From the NCBI RefSeq assembly GCF_008923205.2, contig NZ_WBMS02000046.1:1-38389 (forward strand): DNA of 38,389 bases. The letters are read 5' to 3'. The translations under genes and the position numbers were made by a program. The stretch comes from Actinomadura physcomitrii. GTDB lineage: Bacteria > Actinomycetota > Actinomycetes > Streptosporangiales > Streptosporangiaceae. Positions 26,222 to 34,341 of the stretch are shown here, one piece after another. Under the pieces are notes generated by a model. That model was not told where the DNA came from. It did not search any database and was given only the letters and a program-made list of their open reading frames with translations. Every line of letters begins with the position of its first letter. Position 1 is the stretch's first letter.

Positions 26222-27535
26222 TCAGGAGAGGCGGAAGCGGGAGACGAAGTCCCAGATGACGGCGTTGGCGTCGATGTCCTGGGTGGTGCCGCCGAGCAGC
26301 GGTCCGAGATACGGCGTGCCGCCGGGCCAGTTATGTCCGCCGCCCTTGATCTGGTAAAGGATCACCGGGGCGGCGGCGGGGCAGCCGTTGTAGGCGTGCC
26401 GGGTGACGGTGGTTCCGTCGTCGGGGTGCGTGTCGGGGAGATCGGTGTCGGTCGTCGTGGCCGCGCAGCCGTTGTCGCGGGCCCAGAACGGCGCGGCGGC
26501 CGTCGCGGTGGCATAGGGGACGATCGGGTCGGCATCGCCGTGGATCATCGCGATGGGCACGGCGCGGCCGGGACGGCAGGCGACCAGGTCCTGGAGCTGG
26601 CCGGAGACCGGCGCGTACGCGGCGAACCGCTTGTTCTCGCAGGCCAGCTTGCTGGTGAAGAACCCGCCGTTGCTCATGCCGGAGGCGTACAGGCGGTGCG
26701 GGTCGGCGTTGAAGCGCTGGATGAGGACGTCCTGGAGGGCGGACACGAAGCCGGGGTCGTCGACGTCGGCGCCCGGCTGGCCGCCGGCGACGCCCTGCCA
26801 TCCCGTCCCGTAGTGCTCCGGGGTGATCATGATGAACCCGCGGGTCCTGGCGTAGTCGGCCATGCGCCCGTAGAACTCGGCGAACAGCGGCGTCTCGAAC
26901 AGGCCGGGGAAGTGGAACAGAGCCGGGAGGGGCCGGCCGTCGTAGCCGTCGGGCAGCCGGAGGATCGCCACCCGCTGCTGGCCAGCGTGGACGAGGTGGA
27001 TCGCGTGGTCGCCCGGGTCGGGATGGCGGTCCTGGACGGTGAAGCCGACCGTCCGGGTGCTGGCCCGCCCGTCGATCCGCACGGTCCCCTGCCCCTGCCA
27101 GGTCACGGTGCCGTCCGCGGGCGTCCGGACGCCGCTGATGACGGTCGCGGAGATCTGCATCCCGGCGTCGTCGAGGCCGAACGTCCCCGACAGGCCGGTG
27201 ATCGTGCGCGTCAGCCCGAAGCGGACGGTCGCCGTCCCGCCGCCGGCGCCGCGCAGCGTCCCCTGGCCTTGAACCTTGTTGGTGTTGTAGTCGGGCGTGG
27301 CCTCGGTGACCGTGATCCCGCCTGAGCGCAGGTCGCCGTCGAGCCGGTAGGCGGGCGCGCCGTCCACGGTGACCGTGATCCGGTCCGGGCGCAGCGCGCC
27401 GGCCTGCGCGGACGGCTCGGCCCGCGCGGACGGCGGCGAGGCGAGCGCGGGCGCCGCCAGTGCGGTGCAGGTCAGCGCGACCCCCGCGGCGAGGCGCCGC
27501 GGGGCGGTGAGGGGATGGGGGCGGGAGGGGTGCAT
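26222..27535 (-). CDS. secreted esterase of the PHB depolymerase / LpqC type
   Basis: The 437-residue protein begins with a signal peptide (Arg-containing n-region MHPSRPHPLTAPRRL, hydrophobic ALTCTALAAPALA, cleavage near residue 35). A beta-rich module follows at about residues 45-150. Then comes an alpha/beta-hydrolase domain like polyhydroxybutyrate depolymerases and feruloyl esterases. The nucleophile is Ser288 in GMSNGG; the likely acid is Asp in IHGDADPIVPY, and the base is His in GGGHNWPGG. Four or more Cys may form disulfides outside the cell. The ATG at 27535 follows AGGAAGGA with 5 nt spacing. An external polyester or cell-wall ester is the probable substrate. A standalone transcription unit is likely, since the upstream gene has its own terminator. 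Confidence 0.88.
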   Translation of the reverse strand: MHPSRPHPLTAPRRLAAGVALTCTALAAPALASPPSARAEPSAQAGALRPDRITVTVDGAPAYRLDGDLRSGGITVTEATPDYNTNKVQGQGTLRGAGGGTATVRFGLTRTITGLSGTFGLDDAGMQISATVISGVRTPADGTVTWQGQGTVRIDGRASTRTVGFTVQDRHPDPGDHAIHLVHAGQQRVAILRLPDGYDGRPLPALFHFPGLFETPLFAEFYGRMADYARTRGFIMITPEHYGTGWQGVAGGQPGADVDDPGFVSALQDVLIQRFNADPHRLYASGMSNGGFFTSKLACENKRFAAYAPVSGQLQDLVACRPGRAVPIAMIHGDADPIVPYATATAAAPFWARDNGCAATTTDTDLPDTHPDDGTTVTRHAYNGCPAAAPVILYQIKGGGHNWPGGTPYLGPLLGGTTQDIDANAVIWDFVSRFRLS

Positions 27536-27685
27536 GGCCGTCCTTCCTGCGGGCGTCCCCCTGCGCCGCGGCGTGCCGCCGGGCCTTCGGCCCGGCCGTC
27601 CTGGGCCGAGCCTAGGTCCGCCCGGCGGCGACCGCTGCTCATGAAAGGGAGACTGCGCCCCCTCCGATTGCGCACTCGGTGACAA

Positions 27686-27728
27686 AACCCGGCCGGCGCG
27701 GCGGAGCAAGCGTCGGGCCGGCCGGGTT
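27686..27728 (-). terminator. intrinsic terminator after the hydrophobic-protein gene
   Basis: The arms AACCCGGCCGGC (27686-27697) and 27717-27728 are perfectly complementary over 12 bp with a 19-nt loop. On the minus strand the stem is followed by a TTTT tract (27684-27687). It starts 10 bp after the stop of the 57-aa gene. Confidence 0.8.
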
Positions 27729-27737
27729 CGGCGGCGG

Positions 27738-27911
27738 CTACCAGCGGTACCAGCGGCCGCGGCGGCCGGACGACCCGGTGCCGCGGGCGACGAAGCCCAG
27801 CAGCCACACGATCAGCACGACGGCGGCGACGATCCAGAGCACCTTGAGGGTGAAGCCGATCCCGAACAGGATCAGCGCGAGCAGCAGGACGAGAATCATG
27901 AGCCAGGGCAT
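27738..27911 (-). CDS. 57-aa hydrophobic membrane protein
   Basis: This small protein consists of two hydrophobic stretches (MPWLMILVLLLALILFGIGF and, after TLK, VLWIVAAVVLIVWLLGFV) and an Arg/Gly-rich tail ending RGRWYRW. It is of the kind annotated as 'hydrophobic protein' near stress genes in actinobacteria. The ribosome site AAGGAGGT lies 7-8 nt before ATG 27911, which is strong evidence for a real gene. It would sit in the cytoplasmic membrane with the basic tail on the inside. Its function is unknown. It has its own terminator and about 115 bp of upstream DNA before the next terminator. Confidence 0.82.
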   Translation of the reverse strand: MPWLMILVLLLALILFGIGFTLKVLWIVAAVVLIVWLLGFVARGTGSSGRRGRWYRW

Positions 27912-28029
27912 CGGGGGGACCTCCTTGGTCGAACGTGTCGGCGATGGGTGTCCCCAAAGAAAAGCCTTTGATTCTTGACAAGCATCACGTTTGCGCGACG
28001 TCCGGCCCGCCGAGGTCCGGCCGCTTGCG

Positions 28030-28064
28030 CGGAAGCCCGCCGCGGCGGGCGCGGCGGGCTTCCG
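28030..28064. terminator. 14-bp hairpin downstream of the transporter operon
   Basis: Arms 28030-28043 and 28051-28064 pair perfectly (14 bp, 7-nt loop). It lies 32 bp after the stop of the binding-protein gene. No T-run follows, but strong GC hairpins without a U-tract are common at actinobacterial operon ends. Confidence 0.7.
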
Positions 28065-28095
28065 GAGGCGAGGTCAGGCGGTGCTCAGGCGCGGA

Positions 28096-29022
28096 TCAGG
28101 CGAGGCCGCTCTTCTTGAGCCAGTCGCCGGCGACCTTCGGGTCGTCCTCCTTGTCGATCGCGATCCGCTTCATCATGTCCAGGAGGTCCTGGGTGGTGAG
28201 TTTGGCGGACACGGCGTTCAGCGCCGCCACCGCGGTCGGGTTCACCGCGGACTTGTTGACCAGCGGCGTCACGTTCTGCGCGCTGAAGACGTGCTGGGGG
28301 TCCTCCAGGACGACGAGCTTCTTCTGCACGATGGTCGGGTCCGTGGTGAACAGGTCGGCGGCCTGCACCTTGTTCTCGGTGAGCAGCTTGACCAGGGTGG
28401 CCTGCGCGCCCGCGTCGAACGGCTGGAACTTCTTGAAGTCCAGCCCGTACACCTTCTTCAGGCCGACGAGACCCTGCTGGCGGGTCTTGAACTCCGACGG
28501 GCCCGCGATGGTGAGCTGTCCCGCGACCGGCTTGAGGTCGGCGATGCTCTTCAGGTGGTACTTCGACGCCGTCTGCGGGTTGACGGTGACGGAGTCCTTG
28601 TCCTCGGCCTGCGCCGAGTTCAGCACCTCCACCGACGGCGGCAGCTTGGCCTTGAGGGCGGCGTTGACCTCGTCGGTGGTGGCCGCGGTGCTGGTCTTGT
28701 CGACCGAGGTCGTCAGCAGGGCGCCGTTGTACTCCGGCATCACGCCGATGCCGCCCTTGACGACCTGGTCGTAGTAGATCTCACGGGCGCCGATCTGGAA
28801 CTTCCGGTTCACCTTGAGGCCCTTGGCCTCCAGGGCCTGCGCGTAGATCTCGCCGATCAGGCCGCTCTCGGGGAAGTTGGCGCTGCCGACGGTGATGGCG
28901 CCCTTGGCCGCGCCGCCGCCGGACAGCGGGTTCTCGTCGTCGCCGCCTCCACCGCCGCCGCAGGCCGACAGCGTGAGAGCGGCCACGAGGCCGATGGCCG
29001 CGCCACGGATGATGTGCTTCAT
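28096..29022 (-). CDS. OpuCC/ProX-type substrate-binding lipoprotein
   Basis: The 308-residue protein starts with a lipoprotein signal (LVAALTLSACGGGG, lipobox Cys at about residue 21). The type II binding fold of glycine betaine/choline/carnitine receptors follows: ITVGSANFPESGLIGEIYAQ, GVMPEYNGALL, TIAGPSEFKTRQQGLVGLKK and VLEDPQHVFSAQNVTPLVN. It delivers a ligand to the two permeases encoded next. Quaternary ammonium compounds are the usual ligands; a related subgroup binds ergothioneine. The aromatic-box residues cannot be judged without alignment. ATG 29022 follows a weak AAGGA ribosome site. It is the last gene of the operon. Confidence 0.92.
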   Translation of the reverse strand: MKHIIRGAAIGLVAALTLSACGGGGGGDDENPLSGGGAAKGAITVGSANFPESGLIGEIYAQALEAKGLKVNRKFQIGAREIYYDQVVKGGIGVMPEYNGALLTTSVDKTSTAATTDEVNAALKAKLPPSVEVLNSAQAEDKDSVTVNPQTASKYHLKSIADLKPVAGQLTIAGPSEFKTRQQGLVGLKKVYGLDFKKFQPFDAGAQATLVKLLTENKVQAADLFTTDPTIVQKKLVVLEDPQHVFSAQNVTPLVNKSAVNPTAVAALNAVSAKLTTQDLLDMMKRIAIDKEDDPKVAGDWLKKSGLA

Positions 29023-29048
29023 GGTCGGTTTCCTTCGGTCGGAACAGA

Positions 29049-29735
29049 TCAGGAGGAACGGGCGGTGCCGAGCAGGCCCGGCGAGACGACGAGGCGCCGC
29101 AGCGCCGCGAACACGATCTGGACGATCAGCGCCAGCAGCACCACCAGGACCGTCCCCCCGACGACGAGCTGGTAGTCGTTGCGGGCCAGGCCGTCGATGA
29201 TGTAGCGGCCGAGGCCGCCGAAGCCGGGGTAGGCGACGATCGTCGCGGTCGCCACCACCTGGATCGCGGACGTGCGCAGCCCGAGCAGGATCAGCGGCAG
29301 CGCCATCGGCACCTCCGCGCGCCACAGCACGCCCCAGCCGGTCATGCCCATGCCGCTCGCGGCGTCCTTGGCGTCGGCGTCGACGCCGCGCAGGCCCTCG
29401 TAGGTGTTGACGAGGATCGGCGGGACGGCGAGGGCGACGAGCGCGATCAGCGCGGCCGTGATGCTGTAGTGGACGAGGACGACGTACACCACCAGGCCGA
29501 ACGTGGGGATCGCGCGGGCCAGGTTGGCGAGGCTGACCACGACGAAGCCGCCGCGCCCGGTGTGCCCGACGAGCAGCCCGAGGGCCAGCCCGATCACCGC
29601 GGCGCAGGCCAGCGACACGCCGCTGTAGATCACGTGCTGGAGGAGCCGGTGCGGGATGCCGTCGTCGCCGTGCCACTGCGCGGACGCGGTCAGCCACGTC
29701 CAGCTCAGCCGGATCTGGTTCCAGACGTCGTTCAC
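29049..29735 (-). CDS. OpuC-type ABC transporter permease (second)
   Basis: A 228-residue permease with about five or six membrane helices and the binding-protein-dependent inner-membrane motif around EGLRGVDADAKDAASGMGM. Typical helices include GVSLACAAVIGLALGLLVG, GLVVYVVLVHYSITAALIAL and VVGGTVLVVLLALIVQIVF. GTG 29735 is preceded by AGGAGG at 5 nt and overlaps the stop of the preceding permease (GTGA). Pairs of different permeases are usual for OpuC systems. Confidence 0.92.
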   Translation of the reverse strand: MNDVWNQIRLSWTWLTASAQWHGDDGIPHRLLQHVIYSGVSLACAAVIGLALGLLVGHTGRGGFVVVSLANLARAIPTFGLVVYVVLVHYSITAALIALVALAVPPILVNTYEGLRGVDADAKDAASGMGMTGWGVLWRAEVPMALPLILLGLRTSAIQVVATATIVAYPGFGGLGRYIIDGLARNDYQLVVGGTVLVVLLALIVQIVFAALRRLVVSPGLLGTARSS

Positions 29736-30382
29736 GATGTCCTCCTGCGCGCTCGCGACCACGGGGTGAGCAGCCGCTGCACGATCACCAGGACCGCGTC
29801 GGTGGCGAGCGCCAGCAGGACGATCAGCACGGACGCGGCGAGGATCTGCGTCTGGAACTGCAGCTGGGAGCCGCGGATGATGTCGTAGCCGAGCCCGCCC
29901 TGGCCGATCAGCTGGCCGATCGCGACGAGGCTGATCGACGACACCGCGGCGACCCGGACGCCGGCGATGACGACGGGCACCGCGATCGGCAGCTCGACCT
30001 GGACGAGCCGGCGCAGCGTGCCGAACCCCATCGCGGTGGCGGCCTGCCGGACCGGTTCGGAGACCGCGCCGAGGCCGTCCACCACGTTCGGGATCAGCAC
30101 CGACAGGCTGTAGAGGGTCAGCGGGATCATCACCGTGGACGCGCTCAGCCCGGTGTACTGGATGAACAGCATGAACAGCGCCAGCGACGGGATCGCGTAC
30201 AGCACGTTCGAGACGGTCAGGACGGGCGCGTACAGCCACTGCCAGCGGCGGCACGCGAGCCCGGCGGGCAGCGAGATGAGCAGCCCGAACAGCACCGGCA
30301 GCAGCGCGAGCCGGATGTGGATGAGGGCGTGGTCGCCGAGCGTGCCGGTGTGGTCGCCGATCCAGCCCCAGTCGATGTCCAT
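29732..30382 (-). CDS. OpuC-type ABC transporter permease (first)
   Basis: A 216-residue permease with helices such as IRLALLPVLFGLLISLPAGLA and VLYAIPSLALFMLFIQYTG, and the EAA-like loop NVVDGLGAVSEPVRQAATAMG. The usual signature YDIIRGSQLQFQTQ follows GQGGLG. ATG 30382 overlaps the ATPase stop by one base (TGATG), and its own stop overlaps the next start, so the operon is tightly coupled. Confidence 0.92.
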   Translation of the reverse strand: MDIDWGWIGDHTGTLGDHALIHIRLALLPVLFGLLISLPAGLACRRWQWLYAPVLTVSNVLYAIPSLALFMLFIQYTGLSASTVMIPLTLYSLSVLIPNVVDGLGAVSEPVRQAATAMGFGTLRRLVQVELPIAVPVVIAGVRVAAVSSISLVAIGQLIGQGGLGYDIIRGSQLQFQTQILAASVLIVLLALATDAVLVIVQRLLTPWSRARRRTS

Positions 30383-31557
30383 CAGTCGCCGGCACCGCCC
30401 TTCGCGGGGGCGTCGGCGGGCTCCGGCGCGCCCGCGGGCCGGTCGGCGGCGCGGTCCGCGCGGTGGTGGGCGGGGCCGTGGGTGGGGACGGCGAGCAGGT
30501 CGGCGCCGCCGGCGGTGCCGACCACGGCGCCCGCCTCGTCGACCCCGACCGCGAGGCCCGCCGGGGACAGCACGGCCGCGTCGAGCGCGACGCGGACCGA
30601 GTCGGCGCCCGCGCGGAAGGTGGCGCCGACCGGGGCGAGCCGCGCCTCCGCCAGCGGTCCGGTCTCGTCGGCGGGCCGGGCCCAGCCGAGGGGCCTGCGG
30701 TCGGCGTCGACGACGAGGACCCAGTCCAGGCCGGCGGCGTCGGCCGCGTCGGCGGACGCGGCGAACACCGCGTCGCCGCTCAGCCGCAGGCCGCCCGTCT
30801 CGGCGAAGCCGAGGGTGCGGATGCCGCGGTTCTGCCCGATGAACCCGGCGACGAAGTCGTCGGCGGGGTGCGCGAGGAGGTCCTCGGGGGCGTCGACCTG
30901 GACGAGCTTCCCGCCGGTCTGGAACACCGCGACGCGGTCGCCGAGCTTGATCGCCTCGTCGATGTCGTGGGTGACGAACACGATCGTCTTGTGCAGCTCG
31001 GCCTGCAGGCGCAGGAACTCGTCCTGCAGCTCGGCGCGGACGACCGGGTCGACGGCGCTGAACGGCTCGTCCATCAGCATGATCGGCGGGTCGGCGGCGA
31101 GCGCGCGCGCGACGCCGACGCGCTGCTGCTGGCCGCCGGACAGCTGGAACGGGTAGCGGCGCGCCATCGACGGGTCGAGGCCGACCCGCTCCATCAGCTC
31201 GTGCGCGGCGGCGCGGGCCTTCTTCTTGTTCCAGCGCAGCAGGTACGGGACGGTGGCGATGTTGTCCTCGATGGTGCGGTGCGGGAACAGGCCGGCGTGC
31301 TGGATGACGTAGCCGATGCCGCGCCGCAGCTCGGCGGGCTTGCGCTCGCGGACGTCGCCGCCGTCGATGAGCACGCGCCCGGCGGTGGGCTCGACCATCC
31401 GGTTGATGGTGCGCAGCGCGGTGGTCTTGCCGCCGCCGGAGGTGCCGACGAACACGGTGATGCGTCCGGTGGGGCATTCCAGGCTCACGTCGTCCAGGGC
31501 GACGGTGCCGTCCGGGTAGCGCTTGGTCACGCCCTCAAAGGTGATCAAACGATTCAC
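30382..31557 (-). CDS. OpuC-type ABC transporter ATPase with C-terminal CBS-like region
   Basis: A 391-residue ATPase. The nucleotide-binding domain has VFVGTSGGGKTT (Walker A), FQLSGGQQQRVGVARAL (signature), IMLMDEPFSAVDP (Walker B) and VFVTHDIDEA (switch His). After about residue 245 a roughly 130-residue region resembles the CBS pair of OpuCA-type ATPases (LDWVLVVDADRRPLGWA, GLAVGVDEAGAVVGTA), a site for ionic-strength or nucleotide sensing. GTG 31557 gives the family-like VNRLITFEGVTKRYPDG start; the frame also allows TTG 31608. It is the first gene of the operon and diverges from the lyase gene. Confidence 0.92.
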   Translation of the reverse strand: MNRLITFEGVTKRYPDGTVALDDVSLECPTGRITVFVGTSGGGKTTALRTINRMVEPTAGRVLIDGGDVRERKPAELRRGIGYVIQHAGLFPHRTIEDNIATVPYLLRWNKKKARAAAHELMERVGLDPSMARRYPFQLSGGQQQRVGVARALAADPPIMLMDEPFSAVDPVVRAELQDEFLRLQAELHKTIVFVTHDIDEAIKLGDRVAVFQTGGKLVQVDAPEDLLAHPADDFVAGFIGQNRGIRTLGFAETGGLRLSGDAVFAASADAADAAGLDWVLVVDADRRPLGWARPADETGPLAEARLAPVGATFRAGADSVRVALDAAVLSPAGLAVGVDEAGAVVGTAGGADLLAVPTHGPAHHRADRAADRPAGAPEPADAPAKGGAGD

Positions 31558-31645
31558 GTCCTCGTTGGGCGTCGCAACGCCGATGATCGACTTCGGCCTT
31601 CTCCCCAACCGTAACCAATGTGTACCGTCTCGTCAGAGTCCCGTC

Positions 31646-31675
31646 TTGTCCGGAACGTCAGTTCTTGAGGATAAC
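31646..31675 (+). promoter_or_regulatory. possible promoter of the lyase gene
   Basis: TTGTCC (31646-31651), an 18-bp spacer and GATAAC (31670-31675) give an acceptable -35/-10 pair about 33 bp before GTG 31708. AGGGGAAAG (31687-31695) near the start may serve as a ribosome site. The transporter operon must start in the same roughly 150-bp space. Confidence 0.4.
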
Positions 31676-31707
31676 TACCTGAAATTAGGGGAAAGTAGCG
31701 TAGGGCC

Positions 31708-33171
31708 GTGGAGAACAGCCGAATCGTTATCGACGGCGCCTCGCTCACCTGCTCCCAGGTGGTGCTCGCGGCCCGCGAGGATGTGACGGTCGCCATAGAT
31801 CCGGGCGGGGTGGAGCGCGCCCGCGCGGCCTGGCGGGTGGCCCGGGAGGTCGCCGGCGCGCAGCCGGTCTACGGGCGGACGACCGGCGTCGGCGCGAACC
31901 GCGTCGTGGACGTCGAGTGGGAGGACGCCGACGCGCACGGGCTGCGGCTGCTGCGCAGCCACGCGGCCGGGGCGGGGCCGCTGGTCGCGCCGGAGATCGT
32001 CCGCGCGATGCTGACCGTCCGGCTGAACCAGATCGCGGCGGGCGGCTCGGGCGTCGAGCCTGGAGCGCTCCAAGCCCTGGCGGACGTCCTCAACCTGGGC
32101 CTCCTCCCGCCCGTCCCGGTGTACGGGGCGATCGGCACCGGCGACCTGACCGCGCTGGCGTCCACCGCGCTGTGCCTGCTCGGCGAGCGGTCCTGGCTGG
32201 CCGGGCCGGACGGGGCGCCCGAACGCGGCCCCGGCTACCGGCTGCAGTCCGCCGACGCGCTCGCCTTCATCAGCTCCAACGCCGCCACGCTCGGAGAGTC
32301 CGCGCTCGCGGTCGCCGACCTGCGGCGGATGCTGCGCGCCTCGACGGTCGTGGCCGCGCTGTCGCACTTCGCCGTCCGGGCGTCGGAGGAGCCGTACGCG
32401 CCGGCCGTGCAGGACGCCTGCCCCCACCCCGGCCAGCGCGAGGCCGCCGACGCGATGCGCACCCTGCTCGCCTTCGACCGGCCCGCCCCGATGCGGATCC
32501 AGGACCCGTACGGCTACCGGGCGTTCCCGCAGGTCCACGGCCCGGCGCTGGAAGCCGGGGCCTACGCCGAGCAGGTCGTCACCCGCGAGATCAACGCGGC
32601 GGCGGAGAACCCGCTGGTCGACGTCGCCGGGCGGACGGTCTGGCACAACGGCAACTTCCACACCGCCTACGTCGGGCTCGCGCTCGACTCCGCCCGCGCC
32701 GCGCTGTTCCAGACGATGGCCCTGGCCGCCGCGCGGCTCGGCACGCTCGCCGAGCCGTCGTTCACCGGCCTCTACCCCTTCCAGGGCGCCACCGAGGCGT
32801 CCTCGGGGATCATGATCCTGGAGTACGTCGCGCACTCCTGCCTCGCCGACGTGCGCCGGCTCGCCACCCCCGCCGCGCTCGGCAGCGCCGTGCTGTCGCG
32901 CGGCGTCGAGGAGCACGCGGGCTTCTCCACCCAGTCGGCCCGCGCGACCACCGACGCCGTCGCCGCCTACCGGCTCGGCCTCGGCTGCGAGCTGGTCGCG
33001 GCCGTCCGGGCGCTGCGGATGCAGGGCCGCGCCCCGTCCGGCGGGCCGCTGCGCTCGGCGTTCGACCTGGCCGAGGCCGTCCTCGACCCGCGCGTGGAGG
33101 ACCGCCCGCTGGACACCGACATCGCCGTGGCCGCCGACCTCCTCCCCCGCCTGGCCGGCCTGCATCCCTGA
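31708..33171 (+). CDS. aromatic ammonia-lyase homologue with Gly-Thr-Gly in place of the MIO triad
   Basis: A 487-residue member of the histidase/PAL fold. Conserved fold and active-site residues are present: Tyr in VYGRTTGVGANR (equivalent of histidase Tyr53), Asn in ISSNAATLG, Gln/Tyr/Arg in IQDPYGYRAFPQVHG, and Phe in NGNFHTAY. The MIO-forming Ala-Ser-Gly is replaced by Gly143-Thr144-Gly145 (sequence YGAIGTGDL), at the position expected by spacing. The usual Glu near the C-terminus (QEDH in the HutH of this window) aligns roughly with STQSAR. So the protein likely lacks the MIO electrophile. Ergothionase, which eliminates trimethylamine, is such an MIO-less relative as I recall it. Facing a betaine-type transporter, a betaine lyase is inferred. 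The true start is GTG 31708; the exact substrate is unknown. Confidence 0.88.
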   Translation: MENSRIVIDGASLTCSQVVLAAREDVTVAIDPGGVERARAAWRVAREVAGAQPVYGRTTGVGANRVVDVEWEDADAHGLRLLRSHAAGAGPLVAPEIVRAMLTVRLNQIAAGGSGVEPGALQALADVLNLGLLPPVPVYGAIGTGDLTALASTALCLLGERSWLAGPDGAPERGPGYRLQSADALAFISSNAATLGESALAVADLRRMLRASTVVAALSHFAVRASEEPYAPAVQDACPHPGQREAADAMRTLLAFDRPAPMRIQDPYGYRAFPQVHGPALEAGAYAEQVVTREINAAAENPLVDVAGRTVWHNGNFHTAYVGLALDSARAALFQTMALAAARLGTLAEPSFTGLYPFQGATEASSGIMILEYVAHSCLADVRRLATPAALGSAVLSRGVEEHAGFSTQSARATTDAVAAYRLGLGCELVAAVRALRMQGRAPSGGPLRSAFDLAEAVLDPRVEDRPLDTDIAVAADLLPRLAGLHP

Positions 33172-33173
33172 CG

Positions 33174-34181
33174 CTAGGAGGGCGGGCCGCCGGTGGAGGT
33201 GCGGACGAGCAGCGACGGCTCGCGCACCACGCGGCGCTTGCGCGGCTTGCCGTCGATGACGTCGACGATGAGCCGGACGGCGGCGTGCACGATGCCCTCG
33301 ATGTCCCAGTCGACGGACGTCAGCGGCGGTGTGAGCAGCGCCGACATCGGATGGTTGTCGTAGCCGCAGACCGCGATGTCGCCGGGGACGTCCAGGCCCA
33401 GCTCGCGGGTCGCGGCGTAGACGCCGTAGGCGATGGAGTCGGCGAAGCAGAACACCGCCGTCGGCCGGTCGGGGCCGCCGAGCACGCGCAGCGCGACCTC
33501 GGTGGACTCGGCGAGCGACTGCGGCACCACGACCACGTCGACGCGCAGCCCGAGCCGCTCGGCCTCGGCGTTGACGTGCACGTCGGCCGGGCGGTCGGGG
33601 GTGCTCGCGGCGGTGGAGGTGAACACGGTGACCCGCTCGTGGCCGAGATCGCGCAGGTGCTCCAGCGCGAGCGTGACGCCGCGCCGGTTGTCGAACACCA
33701 CCTCGCCCTGCGACCGGCCGCCGTGCAGGGCGTCGCCGATCGACACCACCGGGACCGTCTCCGACAGCTCGGCCCACAGCGGCGCGGCGGGGTCGAGCGG
33801 CTGCACGATCAGCCCGTCCACCCGCTGGTCGCGCAGCCGGCGGGCGAGCGCCAGCTCGCGCTCGGGGTCGCCGCCCGCGTCGACGATCAGCGCGTAGCGG
33901 TCGCGGGCGAGCAGCGCCCGGCCGATGCCGGTGGCGAGGGACTGCTGCCAGTAGTCCTCCAGCGACCCGCACAGCAGCCCGACCTGGTCGGTTCGGCCGC
34001 TGGCCAGCGCGCGGGCGATGGGGTGCGCCTCGTAGCCGAGCTCCTCGGCCGCCGCCCGGACCCGCTCCTGGGTCTCCTCCGAGGTCTGGATGCCGCGCAG
34101 CGCGTAGGAGACGGCGGCGGGCGACAGCCCCGTCGCCTGGGCCACTTCGCGGATGGTCGCGCGCTTGCGCCTCTCCGACAT
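33174..34181 (-). CDS. LacI-family transcriptional regulator
   Basis: A 335-residue regulator. The HTH is at about residues 8-30 (TIREVAQATGLSPAAVSYALRG), followed by the hinge region (EELGYEAHPIARALASGR) and a periplasmic-binding-protein-like domain with VDGLIVQPLDP, VVSIGDALHGG, TAVFCFADSIAYGVY and VCGYDNHPMSAL. ATG 34181 gives the normal length; GTG 34226 is upstream in frame. A TAGGGT box (34189-34194) lies 7 nt upstream, so the mRNA may be leaderless. The 21-bp palindrome at 34245-34265 in the divergent intergenic region is its probable operator. The gene converges on the lyase gene with a 2-bp gap. The effector is unknown. Confidence 0.92.
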   Translation of the reverse strand: MSERRKRATIREVAQATGLSPAAVSYALRGIQTSEETQERVRAAAEELGYEAHPIARALASGRTDQVGLLCGSLEDYWQQSLATGIGRALLARDRYALIVDAGGDPERELALARRLRDQRVDGLIVQPLDPAAPLWAELSETVPVVSIGDALHGGRSQGEVVFDNRRGVTLALEHLRDLGHERVTVFTSTAASTPDRPADVHVNAEAERLGLRVDVVVVPQSLAESTEVALRVLGGPDRPTAVFCFADSIAYGVYAATRELGLDVPGDIAVCGYDNHPMSALLTPPLTSVDWDIEGIVHAAVRLIVDVIDGKPRKRRVVREPSLLVRTSTGGPPS

Positions 34182-34188
34182 CTCTCCA

Positions 34189-34194
34189 ACCCTA
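34189..34194 (-). promoter_or_regulatory. -10 box TAGGGT of the LacI gene
   Basis: On the minus strand TAGGGT is followed after 7 nt by ATG 34181. A GGAGAG just before the ATG could also act as a ribosome site on a longer leader. Confidence 0.4.
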
Positions 34195-34244
34195 GACGGC
34201 CCCGCTGACAGAACGGGGGACCCCACTTGACGGGAGGGCTGCTG

Positions 34245-34265
34245 AACCGTTTCACTGAAACGGTT
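34245..34265. promoter_or_regulatory. 21-bp LacI operator AACCGTTTCA-C-TGAAACGGTT
   Basis: Perfect 10-bp arms around a single C. It lies 63 bp upstream of the LacI gene and 76 bp upstream of the cupin gene. TTGACG (34227-34232) is a possible -35 box for the cupin gene, and the operator would cover its -10 region. This is a textbook LacI-family site. Confidence 0.85.
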
Positions 34266-34341
34266 AACTGATGCGGTTCAGGAGCCGTCGCCCCTGCTCA
34301 CCGCGTCGGCCGCGCCGTCATGGAAAGGAAAGGAGCACTCC

